Below, piece after piece: positions 27,831 through 35,967 of a stretch of DNA of 64,000 nt. The stretch spans positions 438,672-502,671 of the forward strand of contig NC_012440.1 in the NCBI RefSeq assembly GCF_000021565.1, given 5' to 3'. The translations under genes were made by a program, and so were the position numbers. The notes beneath the pieces are model-generated. The model saw nothing but the letters and a program-made list of their open reading frames with translations, was not told where the DNA came from and did no database searches. Each line of letters starts with the position of its first letter. Position 1 is the stretch's first letter. This stretch comes from Persephonella marina EX-H1 (GTDB lineage: Bacteria > Aquificota > Aquificia > Aquificales > Hydrogenothermaceae).

Positions 27831-28281
27831 AGAAAAGATAGTTATCTTCCACTTTTACTTTGTATGCCCCTATCTTTTCAGCTTTTATCAGATACTCATC
27901 AGGATCAATTCCCTTTTTATGGAGATTTCTTGAGAAGTAGTTTATCAGATTTGCACATCTGCAGGGTTGTGAAAGATCAGTCACCGCGTAAAGAAGGCTT
28001 CCAGATTCAGGATTTATAAAGTAAACACCCTCTTTCTTCTCAATACCGTACCTGTTTACAAAATTATCAACCTGCGGGTCTTTAAGTGATATCTCTCTAA
28101 AATCAAAGCTTTTCTTAATTCTTTTTGAGAGATACTTGTCCTTCAGTATCTTGTTATGAATCTTTTGATATGCAGGGCTTCCATCACTATAGATGAATAC
28201 CACAAGGAGCTTATCCTTAGCAAAGGATGGAATGATAAGCAGTAAAGCCGCAGTCAAAATTAATGTTAATTTTTTCATCAT
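27829..28281 (-). CDS. Periplasmic thioredoxin-fold-like protein under sigma-54 control
   Basis: A 150-aa protein with a signal peptide (MKKLTLILTAALLLIIPSFA). The mature part has LLVVFIYSDGSPAYQKIH, where a CxxC motif would sit in thioredoxin, and VYFINPESGSLLY, like the cis-Pro side. A CRC pair is near 114 (LSQPCRCANL). It resembles thioredoxin-like proteins with a lost redox site, but the family is not certain. Two adjacent ATGs are possible; the second is better spaced from GGAGG. A sigma-54 promoter lies 35-50 bases upstream. Confidence 0.55.
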   Translation of the reverse strand: MMKKLTLILTAALLLIIPSFAKDKLLVVFIYSDGSPAYQKIHNKILKDKYLSKRIKKSFDFREISLKDPQVDNFVNRYGIEKKEGVYFINPESGSLLYAVTDLSQPCRCANLINYFSRNLHKKGIDPDEYLIKAEKIGAYKVKVEDNYLF

Positions 28282-28315
28282 AATACCTCCTGAAATTGAT
28301 TTTCAGGAAGTATTA

Positions 28316-28331
28316 AGCAAGGAGTGTGCCA
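28316..28331 (-). promoter_or_regulatory. Sigma-54 promoter of the thioredoxin-like gene
   Basis: On the minus strand TGGCACACTCCTTGCT matches the consensus TGGCAC-N5-TTGC(A/T) exactly, with correct GG-N10-GC spacing. The expected start is about 25 bases before the ATG. Confidence 0.8.
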
Positions 28332-28362
28332 TTATTGTAAGTTATTGATTTTAATAAAATAA

Positions 28363-28374
28363 ACCAGTACCGGT
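28363..28374. promoter_or_regulatory. Activator-site candidate 1 (ACCAGTACCGGT)
   Basis: This near-palindrome differs at one position from the ACCAGTACTGGT core of the second site 45 bases away. Its centre is about 60 bases upstream of the predicted start, a normal place for a sigma-54 activator site. Confidence 0.45.
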
Positions 28375-28404
28375 CTGTTTTTGTATCAATTTTCTGTATA
28401 TTTT

Positions 28405-28422
28405 TTAACCAGTACTGGTTAA
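28405..28422. promoter_or_regulatory. Activator-site candidate 2 (18-bp perfect palindrome)
   Basis: TTAACCAGTACTGGTTAA is a perfect 18-bp palindrome, centred about 110 bases upstream of the sigma-54 start and about 45 bases from site 1. It fits a dimeric Fis-HTH activator such as the one encoded at 26.4-27.8 kb. It also lies just downstream of the HAMP gene's stop codon. Confidence 0.55.
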
Positions 28423-28432
28423 TTTTTAGCCA

Positions 28433-28870
28433 CTACAGCTGTTCACTCTCTAACTTGTCTATTATAACTTTAAGGCTGACTCTCATCCTTTCAAAAGATT
28501 CCTGAAGGTTTCCTATCTCATCTTCCCTGTCAATCTTCATCTCTTCATCAAGCTCACCTACAGATATCTTTTCCATCCTGTCAGCGATATCGTTCAGCGG
28601 ATTGATTATCTCTGTTTTAACCAGAAAATAAGTCATAACTATAGGGATCAATGTTGCCTGAAATGTTATAAAACCAAGTAACATTGCAAAGTTAAGAGGG
28701 TGAGCTTTTGCGTATGCTATAAGCTGTTCAACAAGCTGGTAGGTCTGCTCGTTTGAAAAGATTATGAGGTAAACGATAACTGAGGCTATGGAAAAAACTA
28801 CAGCACCTGAAAGGGTAATAAAGAGGATTTTGTGAATTACAGACTTTTTTAGAAAGTTTTGCAGACTCAT
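28433..28870 (-). CDS. Membrane HAMP-domain protein without an output domain
   Basis: A 145-aa protein with two transmembrane helices (about 15-38 and 58-83) around a short periplasmic loop. A HAMP domain follows (IINPLNDIADRMEKISVGEL, then EIGNLQESFERMRVSLKVI). There is no kinase, GGDEF or methyl-accepting domain, so it resembles a truncated sensor or a helper protein. It lies 17 bases after the haem-motif gene, in the same direction as the sulfite reductase. Confidence 0.75.
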   Translation of the reverse strand: MSLQNFLKKSVIHKILFITLSGAVVFSIASVIVYLIIFSNEQTYQLVEQLIAYAKAHPLNFAMLLGFITFQATLIPIVMTYFLVKTEIINPLNDIADRMEKISVGELDEEMKIDREDEIGNLQESFERMRVSLKVIIDKLESEQL

Positions 28871-28887
28871 ATCTACCCCCTACTCTT

Positions 28888-29250
28888 TTATTCGTCTAAT
28901 AATATAACTTCTCGGCATGCTTTATCCTTTCCGAAAAATAGATTTATCTTTTCCTTCTTTCCTTCAGAGTTTTCATAGATGATCTCAAAGTATCCTCTCT
29001 TTATATCAATGTTAAGTATTTTTTTAACATCAAATTTAACGTCAAGTATGCTTTTTGCTTCGTAGGGGGTGATTGAGTGGCAGGCTGCACAGTCACCTAT
29101 ACAGCCCTCTACAACTACATCTGAGCTTCCGCTTCCCTCAACATTTAAAGGAACTGTTATATCTTCCTTCTGGTGTTGAAAAGGGAAGGAAAAGGCAACA
29201 GAAAATATAAGAAGAGAGCCTATTATAGCTTTTTTACTTTTTATATTCAT
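28888..29250 (-). CDS. Small periplasmic protein with a CxxCH haem-type motif
   Basis: A 120-aa protein with a signal peptide (KKAIIGSLLIFSVAFSF) and one CAACH motif in VEGCIGDCAACHSITPYEAK (about 54-58), suggesting covalent haem c. The rest (LNIDIKRGYFEIIYENSEGK) resembles the N-terminal dimerisation part of DsbC-like proteins that carry a CHxLT segment in some anaerobes. It could be a mono-haem cytochrome or redox sensor. It sits 65 bases after the sulfite reductase gene. Confidence 0.55.
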   Translation of the reverse strand: MNIKSKKAIIGSLLIFSVAFSFPFQHQKEDITVPLNVEGSGSSDVVVEGCIGDCAACHSITPYEAKSILDVKFDVKKILNIDIKRGYFEIIYENSEGKKEKINLFFGKDKACREVILLDE

Positions 29251-29315
29251 ACTACACCGTAATTTTTCCCAGGTAATAATAATCTATAATATACAAAAAT
29301 TACTGATTTGTATAG

Positions 29316-31604
29316 TTATCTTTTTCTTACCACCACGGTGTAGTAGCCGTTCTCCTCCTGAATATCAATTATCTCATGACCGTCATCCCTTATACTCTGT
29401 GGAACGCTTCTTATAGACTCTTCACCATCTATTGTAAGAACAAGTATTGATCCTGTATCCATCTCTTTCAACTTCATTTTTGCCTTTACGTAGTTAAACG
29501 GACACTCAACACCTCTAAGATCAAGAAACTCCTTCCTTGCTGTTTCCTCTTTCTTCTCTTCCTTTTTCTTCTCTGTGTCCCTTCTCAGTTTAAGGTATGT
29601 TCTCTTTGCGTCCTGATAGAACTTTTTAGATTCTTCCAGAAGCTTATCAATATCTTTTATCTCCCCTGTTAAAAGGGATATGTATCTCTCATCTATAAGT
29701 TTTCTTCCTATAATATGTTCTATGAATCTGTCTATAGCATCTTTCCCTTCAGCTTTTACTCCAAAAGGAATTAAAAGTCCTGATGCTATAATCTGTACAG
29801 CCTTTTCAATATGTGGATAAGCATCATCTTTAAATCCTTTACTAATATGGCTTTCAGCCTGCTTTATAAGTCTCTCACCTTCTTTTAAAGCTGTCTCAAC
29901 CTTATCAGCTATTATACCTGCACACTCCCCAGTACCGAGATCTTCAAGAGAGAACTCCTTATCAGAACCCCAGTCCTTGTTGTACTCTATACCTTCCTTC
30001 AGTTCCTGATATACAGAAAGCTCTTCCTTTATCCTGTCTATCCCGTACTCTTCAACAAACCTTTCAAAAGGTCTTCCCTCACCATAGTTCAGGTAAAGAT
30101 CTATAAGATGTTTTACAACATCAGGAACATTTTTAGCCGGGATCTTAAGGACAGTATGTCCTATTTTTGCCCCATCTATATCACCTGAACCTCCAAGATG
30201 AAGTACGTAAGCTGGTATAAGTGTTTCTCCTATTTTCATAGCTATACCGTGGAAACCTATTGATGCAACATGATGATGGGCACAGGAGTTAGGACATCCG
30301 CTCACCTTTATCGTTATATCTTTTATCTTTTCAAATGTCTCCCTGTCCTTTGGAAGTATGTCGTAAATAGCCCTTGAAAGTTCCCTCGCAGCTGTTATAC
30401 CGAGACTGCATGTCTCTGAGCCTGGGCATGATGTTATATCCAGGTATGATGATGCTCCTACAGCATCGAGAGCTGAGAGTTTAAGCTGTGTATACACACT
30501 CTCAAGATCTTCCTCAGGTATATTTAGTAGAGCTACATTTTGATCGTGTGTTGCTTTTACCGTTAGAGAATACTCTTCAGCTATATCGGCAAGAGATCTC
30601 AGTTTTCCTGTTGTTATATTTCCAAGACTTAATTTTACCAGAGCTGTGTATAACCCTTCCTGTCTCTGTGGTAGGATGTTGCTCTCAAGCCAGAAATTAA
30701 ACTGCGGCTCTTCAGAGTATGGAAGTTTTCTTTCAACAGTTTTTGTCCCGTTTATTGTAATATCACAGCTGAAACTTTCCTCTACGGATCTTGCCCTCTC
30801 TATACTATCCTGTAAAAGCTCTAAGAATCTTTCAAAACCAAGTTTTTCTATAAGAAATTTAAGTCTGTTATGTCTCTTGTTTTTTCTGTCCCCATACCTG
30901 TCAAATAGATCCATAACGGCGGAGATTATGATAGTCAGGTCTTCTATAGGGAGGAAATCTGTGTACTTATGGGCGTATTTTGGTCTGTCTCCAAGACCAC
31001 CGCCTATATAAACCTCAAAACCTGCTTTTCCGTCCTTTACAACGGGTATAAACCCGAGATCATTAAACGGTATAAGGAATGAATGTTTTCTACAGCAGGC
31101 AAATGCTATCTTAAACTTCCTGGGAAGATCCTCATACCTTCCTATCAGGAGTTCTGTGATTTTCAGGGCTATTCTTTCAACTTCAAAGGGCTCGTAAGGA
31201 CATACACCTGAAAGGTAGCTTGCTGTTATATTTCTGAGTGTGTTTCCACAGGCATCCTTTGTTGTGAGACCTGCCTCATTTATCCTCTGTATGATAACAG
31301 GAACGTCATCAAGCTTTATCCAGTGGTACTGTATATCCTGTCTTGTTGTTACATGTGCAACGCCGTTTGAAAATTGATCACCTATATCTGCTATCTCTCT
31401 AATCTGATCAGGTGTTAGAACACCTGCAGGTATCTTTATTCTTACCATATGAAATTCCTGCTGTCTCTGTCCATATATACCGTTGTTAAGCCTGAAAGCC
31501 TTAAAATCACTCTCAAAAGCCTCGCCTTTTTTATACTGATCGTACAGCTGATTAAATCTTTCTATATCCTTAAGGTAATCTCTGTAAATCCCGTTTTTGA
31601 TCAT
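29316..31604 (-). CDS. Siroheme sulfite/nitrite reductase with C-terminal TusA domain
   Basis: A 762-aa fusion. Residues 1-520 are the duplicated nitrite/sulfite reductase fold, with 4Fe-4S/siroheme Cys at C393, C399, C437 and C441 (CPGSETC and CPNSC). A helical linker (about 550-680) follows, then a TusA-like sulfur-carrier domain (from about 690) with CPFN, Cys about 701. Sulfite reduction with sulfide handed to a TusA Cys is plausible; the TusA part favours sulfite over nitrite. Electron donor would be ferredoxin, as no flavin subunit is present. GGAGGAG precedes the ATG, and a sigma-54 promoter lies upstream. Confidence 0.88.
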   Translation of the reverse strand: MIKNGIYRDYLKDIERFNQLYDQYKKGEAFESDFKAFRLNNGIYGQRQQEFHMVRIKIPAGVLTPDQIREIADIGDQFSNGVAHVTTRQDIQYHWIKLDDVPVIIQRINEAGLTTKDACGNTLRNITASYLSGVCPYEPFEVERIALKITELLIGRYEDLPRKFKIAFACCRKHSFLIPFNDLGFIPVVKDGKAGFEVYIGGGLGDRPKYAHKYTDFLPIEDLTIIISAVMDLFDRYGDRKNKRHNRLKFLIEKLGFERFLELLQDSIERARSVEESFSCDITINGTKTVERKLPYSEEPQFNFWLESNILPQRQEGLYTALVKLSLGNITTGKLRSLADIAEEYSLTVKATHDQNVALLNIPEEDLESVYTQLKLSALDAVGASSYLDITSCPGSETCSLGITAARELSRAIYDILPKDRETFEKIKDITIKVSGCPNSCAHHHVASIGFHGIAMKIGETLIPAYVLHLGGSGDIDGAKIGHTVLKIPAKNVPDVVKHLIDLYLNYGEGRPFERFVEEYGIDRIKEELSVYQELKEGIEYNKDWGSDKEFSLEDLGTGECAGIIADKVETALKEGERLIKQAESHISKGFKDDAYPHIEKAVQIIASGLLIPFGVKAEGKDAIDRFIEHIIGRKLIDERYISLLTGEIKDIDKLLEESKKFYQDAKRTYLKLRRDTEKKKEEKKEETARKEFLDLRGVECPFNYVKAKMKLKEMDTGSILVLTIDGEESIRSVPQSIRDDGHEIIDIQEENGYYTVVVRKR

Positions 31605-31639
31605 ACTTTCTCCTCCTTACATTTACTCAGTAATGATAA

Positions 31640-31655
31640 AGCAATGAATGTGCCA
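31640..31655 (-). promoter_or_regulatory. Sigma-54 promoter of the sulfite reductase gene
   Basis: On the minus strand TGGCACATTCATTGCT fits the -24/-12 consensus exactly. The predicted start is about 24 bases before the ATG, the same distance as at the thioredoxin-like gene. Confidence 0.82.
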
Positions 31656-31726
31656 ATAGGGTAAGTTCCTGTAATTAAAGGCTTTTAATATTTTCAGCTT
31701 TGTTGTGATGTTCAAAATTTCGCCAG

Positions 31727-31736
31727 ATTGATCAAT
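31727..31736. promoter_or_regulatory. Palindrome midway between divergent sigma-54 promoters
   Basis: ATTGATCAAT lies about 70 bases from both divergent sigma-54 elements, where one activator could serve both. It is short and AT-rich, so chance is a fair alternative. It differs from the ACCAGTACTGGT core. Confidence 0.3.
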
Positions 31737-31798
31737 TTTTTTCCATAAAAAGAGACGGTTATATACAAAAATCTTTTATTTTCAAAGACTTATCATTA

Positions 31799-31814
31799 TG
31801 GCATGCCGTTTGCA
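31799..31814 (+). promoter_or_regulatory. Sigma-54 promoter of the TrpD2-like/cysH/tauE operon
   Basis: TGGCATGCCGTTTGCA matches TGGCA(C/T)-N5-TTGCA with GG-N10-GC spacing. The expected start is about 20 bases before the ATG; AAAGGAGG lies between. Confidence 0.75.
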
Positions 31815-31843
31815 ATAATGGATGGTGAAAGGAGGTTGTTGAG

Positions 31844-32851
31844 ATGAACGGAAGATTTTTTAGAACATTTTTTGGAAGTTATAAGGAAGAAAGTTTAACG
31901 GGAAGTACAAAGGATATACTGCATAAAATACTTGAAGGTAAGCTTTCTGATGTAAAGACAGCTTCTTTCCTTGTTTTTTTGAAGTATAACGGATCTCCTT
32001 ACATTTTTGGTAAGGCTGTTGATGTTTTAAGGGAAAAGATTGAGAAGATAGACCTGTTTCTTCCAGACAGTATAGAGATTGGTTATCCTTATAAACTGAA
32101 AAAAAATTCACCATACTTCCTTATCCCTGCTTCTGTTGTTCTCTCCCTTCTTCCAAAAAGTGAGATAAAGGCTGTTTTCCATGGTGATAATCTTGGGAAA
32201 GGTTCAACAAAGGATATCTTTGATCATCTTGGTATAACAGTTCTCACAAATGAGGACAGTGAGAGCATGCTTAAAAATCTGAATATAGGCTTTTTCAACA
32301 GATCGCTTTTTCTGCCTTCACTTTCTGATCTGAATGGTCTGAGGGAAGAGCTGAATATAGATGATCTTTTTAACTATACGGAAAAGTTTGTAAATCCTGT
32401 AGGTTCTATGTATCACATAACAGGAGCTAAAGAGTCAGAGATAGATTTTTATATAGATCTGTTGAAAGAAAGATACAGAAGATTTGGCGTGGTTACAGGT
32501 GTAGATGGATACCCGGATATTACAGGGAGATCAAAGCTGTATATCTATTCTGATGGAAAACTTGAAAGATATGATCTGGATATAGATAACTTTGAACTTA
32601 AAGGGAGATTCAGTCCGAGGGATCACTCCGAGTTCATAACAGAGCTTCTCTCAAAGAGATTAAAGGATTATGAAAGGTATCTTTTTATAAATGGGGCTGT
32701 TTTACTACTGGTTAGAGGAACTGTCAGATCTATAGAAGAAGGCTATAAGATAACGGAGGATCTTTTCCACAGATACGATTACAGCCAGATATTGAGAAAC
32801 ATACAGAGATACTCAGACTATCTAAACTACAAAAATATTTATGAGTTATAA
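31844..32851 (+). CDS. TrpD2/YbiB-like phosphoribosyltransferase-fold protein
   Basis: A 335-aa protein resembling the anthranilate phosphoribosyltransferase fold: an N-terminal helical bundle with ILEGKLSDVKTASFLVFLKY (TrpD-like), then HGDNLGKGSTKDIFDHLGI (near 113), like the GN-S-(A/S) PRPP loop of TrpD. Key TrpD substrate residues are not obvious, so it belongs with YbiB/TrpD2-type proteins, some of which bind nucleic acid. It is the first gene of the cysH-tauE operon, twelve bases before cysH, so a link to sulfur assimilation is inferred. Confidence 0.7.
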   Translation: MNGRFFRTFFGSYKEESLTGSTKDILHKILEGKLSDVKTASFLVFLKYNGSPYIFGKAVDVLREKIEKIDLFLPDSIEIGYPYKLKKNSPYFLIPASVVLSLLPKSEIKAVFHGDNLGKGSTKDIFDHLGITVLTNEDSESMLKNLNIGFFNRSLFLPSLSDLNGLREELNIDDLFNYTEKFVNPVGSMYHITGAKESEIDFYIDLLKERYRRFGVVTGVDGYPDITGRSKLYIYSDGKLERYDLDIDNFELKGRFSPRDHSEFITELLSKRLKDYERYLFINGAVLLLVRGTVRSIEEGYKITEDLFHRYDYSQILRNIQRYSDYLNYKNIYEL

Positions 32852-32863
32852 AGGAGGTGTTGT

Positions 32864-33571
32864 ATGTTTACAAAAGAGTTTGTTAAAGAGAGAAGTGATC
32901 ATTTTGAGAACCTGCCAGCCCAGGATCTTTTGAAGTGGGTTTACCAGAACTTTAAAAATGTTGGTTTCACATCATCTTTCAGTGCGGATGATGTCTCTAT
33001 TATCCATATGATAAAGGAGATAAAACCGGATGCTCTGATCATATTCATTGATACGGATTATCACTTTCCTGAGACGTATGAGCTTGTTAAGAAGATAAAA
33101 GAAGAATGGGATATAAATCTGAAGATAATAAAACCTCTTATAACTGTTGAGGAACAGGATAGACTCTATGGGGAAAAACTTTACGAGAAAGATCCTGACA
33201 AATGCTGTCAGATAAGGAAGGTTGAACCTCTAAAAAGGGTTCTTGAGGAGCTTGATGTATGGATAACAGGTATGAGAAGGGATCAGTCCCCTACAAGGGC
33301 AAATATTGGAAAGGTTGAGACACACAGGCTCCCTTCAGGAAAGACAATACTGAAGGTAAATCCTATAGCAGACTGGACAAGGAAGGATGTATGGAAGTAC
33401 GTTCATGAAAACAACCTCCCTTATAATCCCCTTTACGATCAGAACTACCTCAGTATAGGATGTGCACCATGTACGAGACCTGTCCTTGAAGGTGAGGATG
33501 AGAGAGCTGGAAGATGGGCAGGTAAAGGAAAGCTTGAGTGTGGATTACATACATTCACAGAGAAGGAATAG
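32864..33571 (+). CDS. cysH: APS reductase (CysH, iron-sulfur form)
   Basis: A 235-aa adenylyl-sulfate reductase giving sulfite, AMP and oxidised thiol donor. PP-loop-type SSFSADDVSIIHMI opens it; CCQIRKVEPL (C114/C115) and IGCAPCTRPV (C200/C203) ligate a 4Fe-4S cluster; the catalytic Cys is in ECGLH (C226). The CC...CxxC pattern marks the APS- rather than PAPS-using form. GGAGG precedes the ATG. The adjacent sulfite reductase completes sulfate-to-sulfide assimilation. Confidence 0.93.
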   Translation: MFTKEFVKERSDHFENLPAQDLLKWVYQNFKNVGFTSSFSADDVSIIHMIKEIKPDALIIFIDTDYHFPETYELVKKIKEEWDINLKIIKPLITVEEQDRLYGEKLYEKDPDKCCQIRKVEPLKRVLEELDVWITGMRRDQSPTRANIGKVETHRLPSGKTILKVNPIADWTRKDVWKYVHENNLPYNPLYDQNYLSIGCAPCTRPVLEGEDERAGRWAGKGKLECGLHTFTEKE

Positions 33572-34336
33572 ATGGAGTTAGTAATAGCCGGTGTTATTCT
33601 TGGCTTGATCATAGGGCTTACAGGGATCGGAGGTGGGATGCTGACAACTCCTGTCCTTACGATTTTTATGGGGGTTCCTATCAGCACAGCTGTGGGAACC
33701 AGCCTTCTTTTTTCTGCTATAACAAAGATATTTGCCTCAGGTATATACATAAAAAGAGGTCTTGTTTGCAGAAAGCTCACACTTCTACTTGCCTCTGGAA
33801 GTATCCCTGGAGCTTTTCTTGGAAGTTATGCTTTCCACTGCTTTTTTGACAGATATCCTGCTATTGCTGGAAAGGTTATCCCTGCCTTCATAATCTTTAT
33901 GATACTTGTATCATGCACATTCTCTTACTACAGGATGTTCTCAAAATCTGAGAAGATAGCTAACTTTGATATAAGAAACAGACCTTTCCTTATTCCTGTT
34001 ATAGGACTGGTTGTTGGTTTTGATATAGGTTTTACATCTGTTGGAGCAGGTGTTATAGTCGCCTCAATACTCCTTGCCCTCTGTCCTATGAATCCATCAA
34101 GGATAATAGGGACGGATATTGTCCACGGTTTTATTCTCAGTGTTTTTGCAGGTGGACTCCATTACTCATTTGGAGGGGTTGATACTGATGTTCTGTTCAA
34201 ACTCCTTCAGGGTGGTATATTCGGTGTTATATTAGGCTCTCTTGTATCCCCTTATTTACCTCAAAAACCTTTCAGGTTTGCTCTGAACTCAGCTGTTCTC
34301 GTTTTTGCCATCATGTTTATAAAGAAGGTGTTCTGA
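33572..34336 (+). CDS. TauE/SafE-family sulfite or sulfur-anion exporter
   Basis: A 254-aa membrane protein with about eight helices and two repeats of the family motif, seen as GLTGIGGGMLTTPVL (near 15) and DIGFTSVGAGVIVASILL. TauE/SafE proteins move sulfite, sulfoacetate or related organic anions. It starts right after the cysH stop, so a sulfite-detoxifying or sulfate/sulfite transport role fits. Its 3' end overlaps the convergent rsmA by 48 bases. Confidence 0.85.
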   Translation: MELVIAGVILGLIIGLTGIGGGMLTTPVLTIFMGVPISTAVGTSLLFSAITKIFASGIYIKRGLVCRKLTLLLASGSIPGAFLGSYAFHCFFDRYPAIAGKVIPAFIIFMILVSCTFSYYRMFSKSEKIANFDIRNRPFLIPVIGLVVGFDIGFTSVGAGVIVASILLALCPMNPSRIIGTDIVHGFILSVFAGGLHYSFGGVDTDVLFKLLQGGIFGVILGSLVSPYLPQKPFRFALNSAVLVFAIMFIKKVF

Positions 34337-35086
34337 GAAAAGTCTTATAAAATCATCAACTGAAAGCTCCTCAGCCCTTGCTTTTGGATCTATCCCCGCT
34401 CTTTCAAGAATATCTTTATCTATCTTTGATCTGAGCATCTTTCTTCTGTTTGAAAAAAGCATTGAGACGAAGTTTTTATACTTTTTCATATGATCTAAGG
34501 ATACAGGTAATTTCTCCTTAGGGATCATCCTTATAACAGCTGATGTAACCTTAGGAGGTGGGCTGAAAAATCTTGCAGGAACGCTCATTACATAATCAAT
34601 ATCAAAGAATGTCTGGAGAAAAACAGACATGAATGTGTAATCCTTTGTTTTTGGTTTTCCTACTAACTTCTGTGCAACCTCTTTCTGTATCATGAATACA
34701 GCAAGCTGAAGAATATCTATATAAAAAGCTGTATTTACAAGTATGTGAGAGGCAACATTGTATGGAAGATTTCCTGTAAGCTTTATCTTCCCGTCTGTCA
34801 GTTTTCTAAGATCAACATCAAAGAAGTCTTCCTTTATAAGAACAAAGTTTTTAAAATCTTTAAATCTCTCTTCTATTATGGGATAAACTGTCTTATCTAT
34901 CTCTATGCCGTAAACTATCTTTGGATTTCTCCTCAGTATCTCCTCTGTGAGCTGTCCTGTTCCTACACCTATCTCAACAACCGTATCATCTTCTTTTATA
35001 TCAAGGCATTCAACAATTTTTTGTATAACACCTTTTGAGATCAGAAGGTGCTGACCGAACCTCTTTTTTGGTCTGAAATTTCCCAT
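34289..35086 (-). CDS. rsmA: 16S rRNA dimethyladenosine transferase
   Basis: A 265-aa KsgA methylating A1518/A1519 of 16S rRNA. It has RPKKRFGQHLLI, SAM motif VVEIGVGTGQLTEEIL, and the catalytic NLPYNVAS. The C-terminal helical domain starts near FSPPPKVTSAVIRM. It ends inside the tauE 3' end and starts one base from galU. Confidence 0.96.
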   Translation of the reverse strand: MGNFRPKKRFGQHLLISKGVIQKIVECLDIKEDDTVVEIGVGTGQLTEEILRRNPKIVYGIEIDKTVYPIIEERFKDFKNFVLIKEDFFDVDLRKLTDGKIKLTGNLPYNVASHILVNTAFYIDILQLAVFMIQKEVAQKLVGKPKTKDYTFMSVFLQTFFDIDYVMSVPARFFSPPPKVTSAVIRMIPKEKLPVSLDHMKKYKNFVSMLFSNRRKMLRSKIDKDILERAGIDPKARAEELSVDDFIRLFSEHLLYKHDGKNENS

Positions 35087-35964
35087 TACTGGAGTTCTTT
35101 AGCTTTTGAGATGATAAGCTGTTTTATAAAATCTTTTGTGTCTTCCCTTTCAAGGGCAAAGTCTATTATAGCTTTTATATAACCTAACTTATTTCCTGTA
35201 TCATGCCTTATCCCTTCTATATCCTTTGCATAAACAGCCTCTTCCTTTCTTAAAGTCATAAGAGCGTCAGTAAGCTGGAGCTCTCCTCCTTTACCAAATG
35301 GTGTTCTTTTGAGAGCATCAAATATGTTTGGTGTCAGTATGTATCTCCCTATGATAGCTGATGTGGATGGTGCCTCTTCAGGTTCAGGTTTCTCAACAAG
35401 GTAGTTAACCAGCTTAATTCCATCCTCTATCTCCGTTCCTTCAACGATCCCGTACTTGTATGTCTCTTCCTTTGGAACCTCTGTTGTTCCAAGGACAGAT
35501 TTACCAAATTTCTGGTAAACCTCTATGAGCTGTTTTATTCCAGGCTGTTCTTCATTTATTATAAGCTCATCTCCGAGAAGAACGGCGAAAGGTTCATTTC
35601 CTATAACATGCTGTGCTGTCAGGATAGCATGTCCAAGTCCAAGCTGTTCTTTCTGTCTTATATAAACGAAGTTTGCCATATCACTTATCTCTCTGATAAT
35701 ATTCACATACTCATCCTTTCCTGATTTCTCAAGTGTGTACTCAAGTTCAGGGGCGTAATCAAAATGATCCTCAATAGCCCTTTTGTGCCTTCCTGTAACA
35801 AAGATTATTGTGTCTATCCCTGATTTTACAGCCTCTTCAACGATATACTGTATGATAGGCTTATCAACGATTGGCATCATTTCTTTAGGTGTTGCCTTGG
35901 TTGCAGGGAGAAACCTTGTTCCAAATCCTGCAACAGGTATTACAGCTTTTTTAACCTGGAGCAT
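35086..35964 (-). CDS. galU: UTP-glucose-1-phosphate uridylyltransferase
   Basis: A 292-aa GalU making UDP-glucose. It has the nucleotide-binding GFGTRFLPATKATPKEMMPI and VDKPIIQYIVEEA, LLGDELI and VEKPEPEEAPS. It supplies surface sugars such as LPS precursors, in line with the nearby heptosyltransferase. It shares a base with rsmA and lies three bases after purC. Confidence 0.95.
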   Translation of the reverse strand: MLQVKKAVIPVAGFGTRFLPATKATPKEMMPIVDKPIIQYIVEEAVKSGIDTIIFVTGRHKRAIEDHFDYAPELEYTLEKSGKDEYVNIIREISDMANFVYIRQKEQLGLGHAILTAQHVIGNEPFAVLLGDELIINEEQPGIKQLIEVYQKFGKSVLGTTEVPKEETYKYGIVEGTEIEDGIKLVNYLVEKPEPEEAPSTSAIIGRYILTPNIFDALKRTPFGKGGELQLTDALMTLRKEEAVYAKDIEGIRHDTGNKLGYIKAIIDFALEREDTKDFIKQLIISKAKELQ

Positions 35965-35967
35965 ATC

